The notes: generated from the letters alone by a model not told the origin. Numbered from the stretch's first letter, positions 27,682-37,034 are shown. The stretch is DNA of 64,000 nucleotides from Bacteroidota bacterium (GCA_018266555.1 JAFEAF010000006.1:223088-287087); one strand, 5' to 3'. Numbers and translations are program-made.

Positions 27682-28076
27682 ATGAAAGACACAAGAAGAT
27701 TTTACAAAGAGCTGGGCAATTTATTTTATGCAATCGCATCTGCAGATAAAAAAACCAGTTCATTGGAAAAAAAGAAATTAGACGAAGAAGTTCAGTATGC
27801 CTGGAGGCATTACGACCACAGCACGGATCGTTTTGGATCAGATCGGGCTTTTTTTTGATAGAGTTTGAATTTGAAGCTATGGAAGAGGAGATGGCATCAG
27901 CAGAAGATGGTTACTCATCATTTGAAGATTATTTTAAAGAGAATAAAACCGAAATTGATACCTTAACACGTAAACGCATATTTAACAGTGCCAAGCATAT
28001 AGCGGAAAGCGTCCATAAGATAAATATTCCAGAAAATAAATACCTAGCCCGGCTGAAAAAATTGCTGAATGCCTGA
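27682..28076 (+). CDS. Small protein split by a -1 frameshift at a T8 run (programmed or mutational)
   Basis: Frame zero opens at ATG 27682 and gives 58 residues (start MKDTRRFYKELGNLFYAIA) before TGA at 27856. The -1 frame then continues from the same place to 28076 with no other stop, for a joined product of 131 residues. The joint lies in a run of eight T (27848-27855), placed as GC[T TTT TTT]TGA. That is an exact X-XXY-YYZ slippery heptamer directly before the stop. The second part is acidic, then basic and helical (SFEDYFKENK, RIFNSAKHIAESVHKI). The N-terminal part resembles TerB-like tellurite-resistance helical proteins, with low certainty. Sequencing error and recent mutation are the alternatives to programmed shifting. 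Confidence 0.7.
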
Positions 28077-28078
28077 AA

Positions 28079-29305
28079 CTATTTATTCCTTCTTTCCAAC
28101 TCTTTTTTTATAAGCATCAGTTCTCTTCCGGTCTGTCCTTTTACGGAAGTGTTTTCCTGTGCCCTGCGCATGAGGTAAGGGATTACATCTTTGATTGGGC
28201 CAAAGGGCAGGTATTTGCTCACGGAACATCCCGCATGCGCCAGGTTGAATGTAATGTTATCACTCATGCCATACAACTGGCTGAAATGCACATGAGGATG
28301 ATGGAGTGGTAATCCTTTTTCCTTCAGCAATTCTGTTGTATATAAATTACTGTATTCATTGTGCGAGGCAACAATCACAGAAATGCGGTCAATATGCTCA
28401 ATGCAAAATTTTACAGCTTCATTAAAATCTTTATCCGTAGCCGCTTTGTCAGTATGAATGGGAGAGGGATAATTCAATTTCTGTGCTCTTTTCCGCTCCT
28501 TTTCCATATATGCTCCACGCACCAGTTTCATTCCAAGAATAAAATTTCTTTCTACTGAAGCTTCATAGCAATCTTTCAGAAATTGAAGCCGGTCAGTACG
28601 ATAATGTTGCGTGGTGTTATAAATTACAGGCCGGTTCTTATTGAATGAATCCATCATTAAAATGATCAATGCATCTATGGGATCCTGAATCCAGGAGTCT
28701 TCAGCATCAATCAATACACCAATATTTTTTTCGACAGCCGCTTCACAAACCTGCATCATGCGATGCCGCACACGATGCCATTCTTCCCTTTCGCCTGAAG
28801 ATAACTGATCTAAAGCTTTTATATACCGCTTCATTAAAGCCCCCCCCTGTTCTTTCATCCCGGTATCTATTTTTTCCAATAACCCAAACCGAGCAAAACC
28901 TGTTACTTTTACGCTCATAAAAGGAATATTGAGCTGCGTGGATGCATAATTAATAACACGGATAAATTCCTGGCAGGCATGATCAAAATTTTCTTCCCCT
29001 TCTTTACCTTCTACGCCATAATCCAAAATAACTTTTACATTATATGCTCCAAGTTTTTTTGCCACTTCAGCAGTTTGCTCCAATGTTTCGCCGCCAACAA
29101 ACTGGGTAAAAATTGTTTTGCGGATAATTCCTTTTACCGGCATTCCCATTTTGATAATGGGAGGAGTCAACTTCACACCTATTTTTACCAGCCAGGGCTT
29201 ATGCATTAAGGAAAAAAGAAAATTGGCCCTTTTTAATTGTTTGTCATTTTTGTACTTGAATGCAAGTTCAGTATTATCAAAGGAGATCGGGGTATGAGCA
29301 TCCAT
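28079..29305 (-). CDS. Proline dehydrogenase
   Basis: FAD enzyme that oxidises proline to pyrroline-5-carboxylate, the first step of proline catabolism. This is a single-domain form of 408 residues, not the fused PutA. Visible signatures are LIDAEDSWIQDPID, TTQHYRTDRLQFL, the LGMKLVRGAYMEKERKRA segment and IVASHNEYSN. A LPFGPIKDVIPYLMRRAQEN segment near the C-terminus carries the paired-Arg substrate-binding region. It is convergent with the frameshifted small gene; the two stops are only two bases apart. The partner P5C dehydrogenase is not in the window. Confidence 0.94.
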   Translation of the reverse strand: MDAHTPISFDNTELAFKYKNDKQLKRANFLFSLMHKPWLVKIGVKLTPPIIKMGMPVKGIIRKTIFTQFVGGETLEQTAEVAKKLGAYNVKVILDYGVEGKEGEENFDHACQEFIRVINYASTQLNIPFMSVKVTGFARFGLLEKIDTGMKEQGGALMKRYIKALDQLSSGEREEWHRVRHRMMQVCEAAVEKNIGVLIDAEDSWIQDPIDALIILMMDSFNKNRPVIYNTTQHYRTDRLQFLKDCYEASVERNFILGMKLVRGAYMEKERKRAQKLNYPSPIHTDKAATDKDFNEAVKFCIEHIDRISVIVASHNEYSNLYTTELLKEKGLPLHHPHVHFSQLYGMSDNITFNLAHAGCSVSKYLPFGPIKDVIPYLMRRAQENTSVKGQTGRELMLIKKELERRNK

Positions 29306-29344
29306 ATTTACAATCGTTTAAATTGCCGGAATTAAAAGAAGCCG

Positions 29345-29352
29345 CAAAGGTA
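29345..29352 (-). promoter_or_regulatory. Candidate -7 element for proline dehydrogenase
   Basis: Reads TACCTTTG on the minus strand, about 40 bases before the ATG. It matches TAnnTTTG; no well-spaced -33 TTTG is seen. Confidence 0.5.
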
Positions 29353-29436
29353 AAAGATTGTATCAAATGAAAGAGTATGATATACATTTTACAAATATGA
29401 CTTTGATCAGTTCCAATTCCCGCTTTTAAATACCAT

Positions 29437-29444
29437 TATCTTTG
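29437..29444 (+). promoter_or_regulatory. Candidate -7 element for the thioesterase gene
   Basis: TATCTTTG lies 13 bases before the ATG at 29458, so the leader would be very short. Confidence 0.45.
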
Positions 29445-29457
29445 TGAAAATTCAAAT

Positions 29458-29973
29458 ATGAAAGAAAAAAAAGCCAGTGAAAGCCTGACCGTTATGACAG
29501 AGATTGTGCTTCCCAATGATACGAATACCTTTGGAAACCTGATGGGTGGCCGGCTGATGTACTGGATGGATATTGCTGCGGCTATTTCCGCACATAAACA
29601 TTGCAATGCACCCGTAGTGACCGCTTCGGTAGATAATATTTCTTTTGAATATCCCATCAAACTCGGCAATGTTGTTCATATCGAAGCAAAGGTTTCAAGA
29701 GCATTCAATACATCCATGGAAGTGCATCTCAAAGTGTGGGGTGAAGATCTTACAAAAAAATATAAATATAAAAGCAACGAGGCTTATTACACATTTGTAG
29801 CATTAGATCCACATGGAAAATCAAAAATAGTTCCTCAACTGGCACCGGAAACCGATGAAGAAAAAAAATTATTCGACGGAGCATTAAGAAGAAGGCAATT
29901 ACGGTTGATATTAGGCGGGAAATTGAAACCGGATGAAGCTACAGAATTAAAAGCTCTTTTTTTCAAGGAATAA
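29458..29973 (+). CDS. Acyl-CoA thioesterase, hotdog fold (YciA/BFIT type)
   Basis: Hydrolyses acyl-CoA to free acid and CoA. The core shows the family signature NTFGNLMGGRLMYWMDIAAAISA (catalytic Asn and Asp region), then VVTASVDNISFEYPIKLGNVVHIEAKV. At 171 residues it is normal for the hexameric YciA/ACOT group. An EAYYTFVALD strand follows, and the tail is basic and helical. Single gene, with convergent neighbours on the far side. Confidence 0.92.
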   Translation: MKEKKASESLTVMTEIVLPNDTNTFGNLMGGRLMYWMDIAAAISAHKHCNAPVVTASVDNISFEYPIKLGNVVHIEAKVSRAFNTSMEVHLKVWGEDLTKKYKYKSNEAYYTFVALDPHGKSKIVPQLAPETDEEKKLFDGALRRRQLRLILGGKLKPDEATELKALFFKE

Positions 29974-29985
29974 TGTTAATCGGGA

Positions 29986-30762
29986 TCAACTCAGTTGATT
30001 GGTGGTTTGCCAGTGATGCTTGCCCATCATCATATACTTCTTACTTTGTTCAATCGCATCCATCACTTGTTCCAGAATAACTTCTGACGGAGCATCATAA
30101 TCTATCATTAATGGTTCTTTGAATTTTACAGAAAGCAAAGAGCCTTTCTTTTTAAATTTCAATCCCTTTTTATTAAAAGCTCTCCAAAACCCGTTTATGA
30201 CAACCGGCACTACAATCGGTTTGTTTTGTTTGATTATAAAAGCGGTTCCTTTTCTTCCCGGCGCAAAGGGTTTGGTGGTGCCCTGGGGAAAAGTGATGAT
30301 CCAGTTTTTTTCCAAAGCTCTCTGAATTTTTCTTGTGTCAGAAGGGTCCAGCGTTTTCCTTACTTCTTTGGCGCCTTTTACCCATGTTCTTTTTACAGTT
30401 AATGCACCTGCTAATGTAAAAAGCCTGCTGATCCAGCTTCCTTTCATGGTTTCTTCAGCAGCTACATAATTTACCTTTGTAAATGGATTTAAAAGATAAT
30501 AAGGAATTCCAAGCCGGTTCTTCTTTCCCCATTTTGCGGCAGAAAAAATATGGAGAAACGTAATAACATCTGCAAAATAGGTTTGATGATTGCTGACAAA
30601 TAAAACATTTTGCCGGGGTAATTTTTTCAATTGCTCAGCACCTGAAATTTTTAATTTATTTACAAGGGCCAGTCCGGGGTATGATGCCGTGCCTACAATA
30701 AAATAAACCAGCTTTCGAACCAGGCTGAAGTTTTTTAATCGCTGAATGAATGAACTCATCAT
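29986..30762 (-). CDS. PlsC-type 1-acylglycerol-3-phosphate acyltransferase-like protein
   Basis: Acyltransferase of the LPLAT superfamily, probably acting at the inner membrane on lyso-lipids. The active-site block is NHQTYFADV; it has five residues between His and Asp rather than the standard four (HX4D). The second block FPQGTTKPFAPGRKGTAF corresponds to the FPEGTRS segment, with Gln in place of Glu. A hydrophobic stretch occupies the N-terminus. 258 residues. It lies downstream of rpsA, separated by a terminator, so it is probably transcribed separately. Substrate not certain; the rpsA-side context gives no clue. Confidence 0.85.
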   Translation of the reverse strand: MMSSFIQRLKNFSLVRKLVYFIVGTASYPGLALVNKLKISGAEQLKKLPRQNVLFVSNHQTYFADVITFLHIFSAAKWGKKNRLGIPYYLLNPFTKVNYVAAEETMKGSWISRLFTLAGALTVKRTWVKGAKEVRKTLDPSDTRKIQRALEKNWIITFPQGTTKPFAPGRKGTAFIIKQNKPIVVPVVINGFWRAFNKKGLKFKKKGSLLSVKFKEPLMIDYDAPSEVILEQVMDAIEQSKKYMMMGKHHWQTTNQLS

Positions 30763-30841
30763 CTCAATTTAAGTCACCATTAAAACTGTAATTTAAAAAA
30801 ATAGGATGAGATTCATTGATATAAACCTGATCTGAATCTAT

Positions 30842-30869
30842 AAAAAAAACCCTTACTGGAAGGGTTTTT
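30842..30869 (-). terminator. Rho-independent terminator of rpsA
   Basis: AAACCCTT and AAGGGTTT form a stem with loop ACTGG. A/T runs lie on both sides, so it can act in either direction. It lies 27 bases after the rpsA stop. Confidence 0.8.
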
Positions 30870-30895
30870 CGATGTAATAAAAAATGTGCAATTAA

Positions 30896-32827
30896 TTATT
30901 CTCCACCGGGAGTAGTCTCGTCTGTATTTTCACCGCTCTCCATTTTCTTCTTCAGATCGGCTAATACTCCAAGGTCGCCCAATGTAGCTTTTTCCACTTT
31001 GCTTTGAACATTTTTAACTGCTTTGCGAGTCTTTTCAGCTTCAGCACGAGCCTCTTTTTTTGCAGCATCTTTTTCATCTACCTGGGTTTGTTCCCAAACT
31101 TTAGTATGTGAAAGCACAATCCTTTTTTCATTACGGTCAAACTCAATGACCATGAAAGATGCTGTTTCATCAGCTGCTATAGTCTTACCATCTTCTTTGG
31201 AAAGATGACGATTTGGGGCAAAGCCCTCCAAGCCGTACGGTAATTGAACGATGGCACCTTTGTCATCCCTGCGGCTTACAGTTCCTTCATGAATCGTTCC
31301 AATGGCGAAAGTATCCTGTAATGTATTCCATGGATCTTCTTCCAACTGTTTATGACCTAGCTGAAGCTTACGGTTCTCTTTATCAATACCAAGAATGATT
31401 ATGTCAATGTTTTGTCCCACTTTTGTATAATCTCCCGGATGATTGAAACGCTTCAGCCAACTAAGGTCACTGATATGGATCATACCTCCGATTCCGGAAA
31501 CCAATTCTACAAATACACCATAATTAGTAATATTTTTTACCAACCCGGTATGGCGGCTTCCAACAGGAAATCTTGTTTCTATCTCGTTCCATGGATCAGG
31601 AGAAAGCTGTTTGATAGAAAGACTCATCTTCCTGTTCGCTTTATCCAGGGTTACGATTTTAGCTTCATGCTCATCGCCTAATTTGAAAAACTCTTTTGCA
31701 TTAATAGGTGTATTGGCCCATGTAATTTCTGAAACGTGTACCAGTCCTTCTACTCCCGGCAAGATTTCCAGGAAAGCACCATAATCCTCAATGTTAACCA
31801 CTTTGCCTTTGAGAATATTTCCTTCAGCAAGAGTTTCCGGCAATACATCCCACGGATGCGGGGTCAATTGTTTTAAACCAAGGCTGATTCGTTTTTTCTC
31901 ATCATCAAAATCTAACACTACCACATTAATCTTCTGATCCAATTTCAATACTTCAGATGGATGAGAAATACGCCCCCAAGAAATATCTGTAATATACAGT
32001 AAGCCGTCTAATCCACCGAGATCCATAAATGCACCAAAGTCTGTAATATTCTTCACTGTTCCTTCCAACACCTGGCCTTTCTCCAACTTGCTCATAATTT
32101 CAGCACGTTGTGCTTCAATATCACTTTCGATTAGCGCTTTATGAGAAACAACAGCATTCTTAATCGTTTCATTAATTTTAACCACTTTAAATTCCATGGT
32201 TTTGCCTACAAACTGGTCGTAATCAGTTACAGGCTTTACATCTATTTGCGATCCGGGCAAGAAAGTTTCCATTCCAAACACATCAACAATAAGCCCGCCT
32301 TTTGTTTTAGAAGTAACCGTTCCCGTGATAATCTCTCCCGTCTTATGTACTTCAACAATCCGTTCCCAGGCACGGGTAATTCTTGCCTGTTTGCGGCTTA
32401 AGTTCAGATGGCCTTCCCGGTCTTCTTTTTCTACAACCAGCACTTCCACTTCGTCACCAATCTTGAGATTGGGAATATCTCGAAACTCATTCAACGAAAC
32501 AAGCCCGTCACTTTTAAATCCGATATTCAGCACTACATCAGTTTTTGTCAAACCAACTACCGTGCCCTGTATCATTTCGCCGTCATTGATCTGTACAAAT
32601 GTTTTGTCATACACCTTGTCATAATTCTCTTTTTCTTCCTTGTTATACGAGGTAACATTCCTTTTGTCAATGCTCCAGTCAAAGTCATCATGAGCTGTTA
32701 GGATCTCCACGGGTGGATTTTGCACGGGTACATTTGTTGTCGCTGTAGTTGCTTCGTCCTGAGTAACAGAACCGGCAGACTCCTGTGCATCAGCGTTTAG
32801 TTGTTTAGTAATTAAATTTTCCAACAT
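30896..32827 (-). CDS. rpsA: 30S ribosomal protein S1
   Basis: Binds mRNA on the 30S subunit and helps initiation, which matters in a phylum with few Shine-Dalgarno sequences. At 643 residues it is longer than E. coli S1 (557). It carries six S1 (OB-fold) repeats at about residues 78-145, 163-230, 250-315, 335-405, 420-490 and 505-575, seen as repeated G-V-DFGAF-DLGG-GL-H-S patterns. It has an N-terminal acidic/Thr-rich extension of about 70 residues and a charged alanine/lysine-rich tail ending EETTPGGE. Single gene with its own promoter element, a leader hairpin and a terminator. Confidence 0.95.
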   Translation of the reverse strand: MLENLITKQLNADAQESAGSVTQDEATTATTNVPVQNPPVEILTAHDDFDWSIDKRNVTSYNKEEKENYDKVYDKTFVQINDGEMIQGTVVGLTKTDVVLNIGFKSDGLVSLNEFRDIPNLKIGDEVEVLVVEKEDREGHLNLSRKQARITRAWERIVEVHKTGEIITGTVTSKTKGGLIVDVFGMETFLPGSQIDVKPVTDYDQFVGKTMEFKVVKINETIKNAVVSHKALIESDIEAQRAEIMSKLEKGQVLEGTVKNITDFGAFMDLGGLDGLLYITDISWGRISHPSEVLKLDQKINVVVLDFDDEKKRISLGLKQLTPHPWDVLPETLAEGNILKGKVVNIEDYGAFLEILPGVEGLVHVSEITWANTPINAKEFFKLGDEHEAKIVTLDKANRKMSLSIKQLSPDPWNEIETRFPVGSRHTGLVKNITNYGVFVELVSGIGGMIHISDLSWLKRFNHPGDYTKVGQNIDIIILGIDKENRKLQLGHKQLEEDPWNTLQDTFAIGTIHEGTVSRRDDKGAIVQLPYGLEGFAPNRHLSKEDGKTIAADETASFMVIEFDRNEKRIVLSHTKVWEQTQVDEKDAAKKEARAEAEKTRKAVKNVQSKVEKATLGDLGVLADLKKKMESGENTDETTPGGE

Positions 32828-32837
32828 ATTTTTTAAT

Positions 32838-32848
32838 ACCCGAAGGGT
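32838..32848 (-). promoter_or_regulatory. Leader hairpin upstream of rpsA
   Basis: ACCC-GAA-GGGT, a short stem between the -7 element and the ATG. Its position matches the leader hairpins of rpsJ, rpsL and fusA. Confidence 0.4.
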
Positions 32849-32864
32849 TTAAATTTCGGGGCAG

Positions 32865-32872
32865 CAAAGATA
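32865..32872 (-). promoter_or_regulatory. Candidate -7 element for rpsA
   Basis: Reads TATCTTTG on the minus strand, about 38 bases before the rpsA ATG. Confidence 0.5.
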
Positions 32873-33050
32873 GGGTATTTAAGCTGTAGTCAGGGTTAAG
32901 TAACTATCCTTTTTTTATGAATAACCAGACCCAAATTTGGGGATTAAGCTGCTGTATCAGAGCCTATTCTGACATAGACCGGTTCCTTATTCAGCATCTG
33001 AATTTTATTGAACTCATCAGGAGTTTATTATATTCACCAAAAGTTTTTAA

Positions 33051-34013
33051 TTGTACAGAATTATTAAGCCCATTGTACGGCTTGCCATGTTTATTTTCTG
33101 CCGCAAGTTGATTATAAACAAAGCACAATTTCTGAAAGAAAAAGGCCCTTTACTACTCGCCTGCAATCATCCTAATTCTTTTCTTGACGCAGTCATACTC
33201 GATACATTATTTCAGCAGCCTATCTGGTCTCTGGCAAGAGGTGATGTATTTAAAAAACCTTTTTATATAAGGTTGCTCCATTCATTGAAAATATTACCAG
33301 TTTACAGAACCAGCGAAGGAGTGGAGAACCTCAGCAACAATTATGAAACGTTTGAGGAATGTAAAAAAATATTTCGTAATAAAGGAATTGTTCAGATTTT
33401 TAGTGAAGGTAAGTGTATCAACGAATGGCATCTCCGCCCATTGAAAAAAGGAACGGCAAGATTAGCTTTTGGAAACTGGGAAGAAAATATTCCTTTAAAG
33501 GTGTTGCCCGTTGGTATCAATTACAGCTCTTTCCGGAGATTTGGCAAAAATATATTTATCAATTTTGGTAATGTTATTTCTCAAAATGATATCGAATGGA
33601 ACGCTTCGGATGGATTACGTCACCAATCATTCAATGCAATTCTTCAAAATCAATTTCAGCAATTGGTTTTTGAAATTGAAAAACCCGACAAGCAAAAACA
33701 AAAAGAGTTGCTGGAAATAAAAATTTCTATTTTTAAAAAAATTCTTTTGGCAATTCCCGCATTAATCGGATGGTTGGTGCATGCCCCTTTGTATCTTCCG
33801 GTAAGACAGTTTGTATACCGGAGGACAAACAACAATGATCACTTTGATTCTATCGTCATTGCATTGTTACTTTTCACATACCCGATTTATCTTTTATTAA
33901 TCACACTGATACTTTTTTTTGTTTCAAAAAGCTGGTGGGTATTTCTGTTTTTATTGATCTTTCCGTTTGCGGCGTGGAGCTATATGCAGGTAAAAACCCA
34001 GTTGGATACATGA
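33051..34013 (+). CDS. PlsC-like acyltransferase with C-terminal membrane helices
   Basis: LPLAT-superfamily acyltransferase of 320 residues. The active block is NHPNSFLDAV, with five residues between His and Asp as in the paralog at 29986-30762. The second block is FSEGKCINEWHLRPLKKGTARLAF, in place of FPEGTRS. The C-terminal quarter holds two or three hydrophobic helices (about residues 225-245, 258-283 and 285-310), so the enzyme is membrane-bound. The start codon is TTG, accepted because the residues after it (YRIIKPIVRLAMFIF) look like the helix expected at the N-terminus; the first ATG lies 12 codons later. Monocistronic, divergent from rpsA. Confidence 0.85.
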   Translation: MYRIIKPIVRLAMFIFCRKLIINKAQFLKEKGPLLLACNHPNSFLDAVILDTLFQQPIWSLARGDVFKKPFYIRLLHSLKILPVYRTSEGVENLSNNYETFEECKKIFRNKGIVQIFSEGKCINEWHLRPLKKGTARLAFGNWEENIPLKVLPVGINYSSFRRFGKNIFINFGNVISQNDIEWNASDGLRHQSFNAILQNQFQQLVFEIEKPDKQKQKELLEIKISIFKKILLAIPALIGWLVHAPLYLPVRQFVYRRTNNNDHFDSIVIALLLFTYPIYLLLITLILFFVSKSWWVFLFLLIFPFAAWSYMQVKTQLDT

Positions 34014-34014
34014 T

Positions 34015-35553
34015 TTATTTCATCATCATTAGCGCTGCCATAGTTTCAATACCATCCCAGAGATTTTGAATCCGGATGTTTTCATTTTCTGCATGCTGGT
34101 TGTTATCATGATTGGCAATAGGCACGGTGATGGTTTTGGCGTTCAGGGTTTTTTCAATCAAAAATAAAGGAAGGCTGCCTCCCATCGTGGGCATCAGTAC
34201 AACCTGCTCGTTTGTAGTACTTTTAACAGCATCAATCACATTTTTTGTAATGGGAAGGTCTAAAGAAGTTCTTTGAGCATTGTATCCATCACTTCCCCGA
34301 ATCGCTTTTATAATTTTCGGATACTTCATCCGCTCTTCGTCAGATGGTTCATGATCGGTTACAAAGTATCCGCTACTCCTGATAAAATCAATTACTTTTT
34401 GTTGTTGTCTTTGCCAATCATTCCCCGGTACCAAACGCAAATCAAGTACCGCTGCAGCTGTTGTTGGTATCTGGTTGCTGGCCATTTTGCCCACATTGCC
34501 GCTTTGCATACCATTGATATTTAAAGAAGGAAGATTGATGGATTCAACCAGGCTTTTCCCTTTCATTTCAGATTGAGCAATTCCTAACTCTTTTTTCATT
34601 TGCTCATCTACCGAAGGCACTTCTGCTAATGCTTTTTTCTCCGCAACCGTTAAGGGAATCACATCATCATAAAAACCTTTAATAGTTACTCTGCCGTTTT
34701 CATCTTTCATCGAGGCAAGAAGTTTTGCCAGCATCCATGCCGGATTGGGTGCCCAGTTTCCATAATGACCGCTGTGCAACGGACGCTTAGATCCATATGC
34801 TGTAAGGTCAAGGTGTGCATCTCCGCGAACACCAAATACGATTTGTTTTTTACCTGATTGATGTACAGGTCCATCGCAAATGATCCAGAGATCTGACTGA
34901 AGCAGTAATTTATATTTTTCCAATATTTCATTCAGATGAGGCGAGCCGGCTTCTTCTTCTCCTTCGAAAAAGAATTTAATATTGTATGATGGTGTCAATC
35001 CACTTTTTATAATTGCAGTGTATGCATTCAGTATCGTAGTTACTCCTGCTTTATCATCGGATGCGCCCCGGGCATAAATTCTCCAATCAGGATCATAGGA
35101 ATTCAAGCCGGAAGAATTGTCAAAGAATTTACCTTCTTTGTCTATGGCTCCATTTGCAAACTGCGGTTCAAATGGATTAATCCCTTTGGCCCATTGAGCA
35201 GGATTCACCGGCTGGCCATCATAATGTGCATAAAAAACCAATGTCTGTTTTGCTCCCGGTACCTTTATTTCTCCATAAACTGCCGGGGGCGCATCGTTTG
35301 TTTTGGGATATAACAATTGTACTTCCTGTAATCCTCTTTGCTTCATCATCTCCAAGATAAAATCTGCATTTTTTCGGATGTTCACCGGGTCAGAAGCAAT
35401 ATTTGGGATTGAAAGCAAAGAAACAAATTCATTGATAATTTCCTTTTCGTTTGTAGCCCGGTAATTTCTTATTTTCAATGTACCAGGTGACTGGCTGCTG
35501 ACTTCGTAACCTAAAATAGAAAGCGATGAGAACAGTATCAGATATTTTTGCAT
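34015..35553 (-). CDS. Secreted M20-family metallopeptidase (dipeptidase)
   Basis: A 512-residue exported zinc peptidase of the M20/carnosinase group. The signal peptide covers residues 1-20. Ligands are visible in FYAHYDGQP (His), ARGASDDKAGV (bridging Asp), FEGEEEAGSPH (catalytic and zinc Glu), LWIICDGP (Asp) and the late NQHAENENIR (His). The lid domain carries GSKRPLHSGHYGNWAPNP. It probably hydrolyses dipeptides in the periplasm. Its stop is adjacent to that of the convergent acyltransferase. Confidence 0.93.
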   Translation of the reverse strand: MQKYLILFSSLSILGYEVSSQSPGTLKIRNYRATNEKEIINEFVSLLSIPNIASDPVNIRKNADFILEMMKQRGLQEVQLLYPKTNDAPPAVYGEIKVPGAKQTLVFYAHYDGQPVNPAQWAKGINPFEPQFANGAIDKEGKFFDNSSGLNSYDPDWRIYARGASDDKAGVTTILNAYTAIIKSGLTPSYNIKFFFEGEEEAGSPHLNEILEKYKLLLQSDLWIICDGPVHQSGKKQIVFGVRGDAHLDLTAYGSKRPLHSGHYGNWAPNPAWMLAKLLASMKDENGRVTIKGFYDDVIPLTVAEKKALAEVPSVDEQMKKELGIAQSEMKGKSLVESINLPSLNINGMQSGNVGKMASNQIPTTAAAVLDLRLVPGNDWQRQQQKVIDFIRSSGYFVTDHEPSDEERMKYPKIIKAIRGSDGYNAQRTSLDLPITKNVIDAVKSTTNEQVVLMPTMGGSLPLFLIEKTLNAKTITVPIANHDNNQHAENENIRIQNLWDGIETMAALMMMK

Positions 35554-35613
35554 TTCAATATTTAATTTGTCGGGAAGATACGAATGAAAACAACTGAATA
35601 ATATATTTTAAAT

Positions 35614-36204
35614 ATGGCTGAAGCTATTTCAAAAAAACAACTTTGCAACCTTCCTGTTACGAAATATGAAGATATCCGGCATGAGCTAATGACCGGTGAT
35701 ATTTTCTTCAGTTCCGGCAGTTATGCGTTTTCAGGAATCATTCAAAGATTAACCAAAAGTGTCTGGAGTCATGTAGCCATTATTTACAAAGACAATGAAC
35801 TGCAAAAAGTAATGGTGCTTGAAGCGGAACCTAAAATAGGCATCAGGCTGATCCCTCTTTCCAAATACCTGAAAGATTATAAGGGAACAAAAAAACCTTA
35901 CAAAGGACAAGTGGTGATTGCAAAACTGAATTATGGTCTGGAACATGAGCAATTGAATAAGGATATAACTTTCGGGTTAGACGAACTTACAAGGCCTTAT
36001 GACAACTGGGAGATATTGCGGATTATGCTCCGTATTCTTTTCCGTGTCGGGAAAAAGGAAAGAAACAGGAACTATATCTGTTCAGAATTAGTACGAGATG
36101 CATTTGCGAAAGCCAATATCGTTTTTCGGATGCATAATACCTATATCAGTCCGCAGGAAATATGGAAAGATAACAGGGTGGAGTTTAAATACAGGGTGTT
36201 GTAA
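35614..36204 (+). CDS. YiiX/YebB-like permuted NlpC/P60 cysteine hydrolase
   Basis: A 196-residue member of the permuted papain-like amidases (YiiX-type, formerly DUF830). The order is permuted: His first, in the WSHVAIIYKD segment, then Cys, in NYICSELVRDAF. The GDIFFSSGSYAFSGIIQRLTKS opening is characteristic. No signal peptide is visible, so it may be cytosolic or act on lipids or peptide bonds at the membrane. Its 3' end overlaps the 3' end of map by 20 bases in convergent orientation. Function unknown. Confidence 0.82.
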   Translation: MAEAISKKQLCNLPVTKYEDIRHELMTGDIFFSSGSYAFSGIIQRLTKSVWSHVAIIYKDNELQKVMVLEAEPKIGIRLIPLSKYLKDYKGTKKPYKGQVVIAKLNYGLEHEQLNKDITFGLDELTRPYDNWEILRIMLRILFRVGKKERNRNYICSELVRDAFAKANIVFRMHNTYISPQEIWKDNRVEFKYRVL

Positions 36205-37006
36205 GTGCTGTAGCAGTAAAAAGATTTGGATTATTGTGTTCTGCTTTCTCAATAATGCTATAATCGGAAAGTATTTCCGCTTTCTTATTTCTCACACAAA
36301 CATCATGTTCGAAATGCACTGAGGGTTTTCCGTCTTTGGTCCGCACGGTCCAGCCATCATCTTCCGTGTACACATCTCTTTTCCCCAGGTTGATCATGGG
36401 TTCTATTGCCAGCACCATACCTTCTTTCAATTTAGCACCTGTTCCTCTCTTGCCATAGTTGGGAACCTGTGGATCTTCATGCATGCTTCTTCCTAATCCG
36501 TGTCCTACTAATTCTCTTACCACTCCATAACCATGCTTTTTTTCCGTATGCTCCTGTATGGCATAAGAAATATCACCAATACGATTACCAGCAACTGCTT
36601 TTTCAATTCCGAGATATAAAGATTCTTTAGTGATCTTAATCAATTGCATCACTTCTTTTCCCGGATTCTCAATTGCAAATGTATAAGCATGATCACCATG
36701 CCATCCATTTAAAATAACCCCGATATCTACTGATATGATATCCCCTTCTTTTAATTCATTTTTATTAGGAAAGCCATGGACAACCACATCATTTACTGAA
36801 AGGCAGGAATTAAATGGATATCCATTATAATTTAAAAATGAAGGTATTGCATGATGGTCCCTGATAAATTCTCCTATCATTTTATCCAATGATAAAGTAC
36901 TGGAGCCGGGCCGAAGCACTTTGGCCACCTCCGTCAAGGTTTGGCTAACAAGCAAAGCACTTTGACGCATTAGATTTACTTCATCATTATTTTTATAAAT
37001 AATCAT
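36185..37006 (-). CDS. map: Methionine aminopeptidase, type I
   Basis: Removes the initiator Met from nascent proteins. All five metal ligands are recognisable: Asp in DIGVILNGWHGDHAY (two Asp), His in GHGLGRSMHEDPQ, Glu in AIEPMINLG, and Glu in HFEHDVCV. VNDVVVHGFPN carries the substrate His. I prefer the ATG at 37006 (273 residues, MIIYKNNDE start); the frame opens five codons earlier. It is the last gene of the S10-spc-secY cluster, separated from secY by a hairpin. The tail runs past the family end and overlaps the convergent YiiX-like gene. Confidence 0.95.
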   Translation of the reverse strand: MIIYKNNDEVNLMRQSALLVSQTLTEVAKVLRPGSSTLSLDKMIGEFIRDHHAIPSFLNYNGYPFNSCLSVNDVVVHGFPNKNELKEGDIISVDIGVILNGWHGDHAYTFAIENPGKEVMQLIKITKESLYLGIEKAVAGNRIGDISYAIQEHTEKKHGYGVVRELVGHGLGRSMHEDPQVPNYGKRGTGAKLKEGMVLAIEPMINLGKRDVYTEDDGWTVRTKDGKPSVHFEHDVCVRNKKAEILSDYSIIEKAEHNNPNLFTATALTTPCI

Positions 37007-37034
37007 ACAACAAATATCCATTTAAAACACAAGA

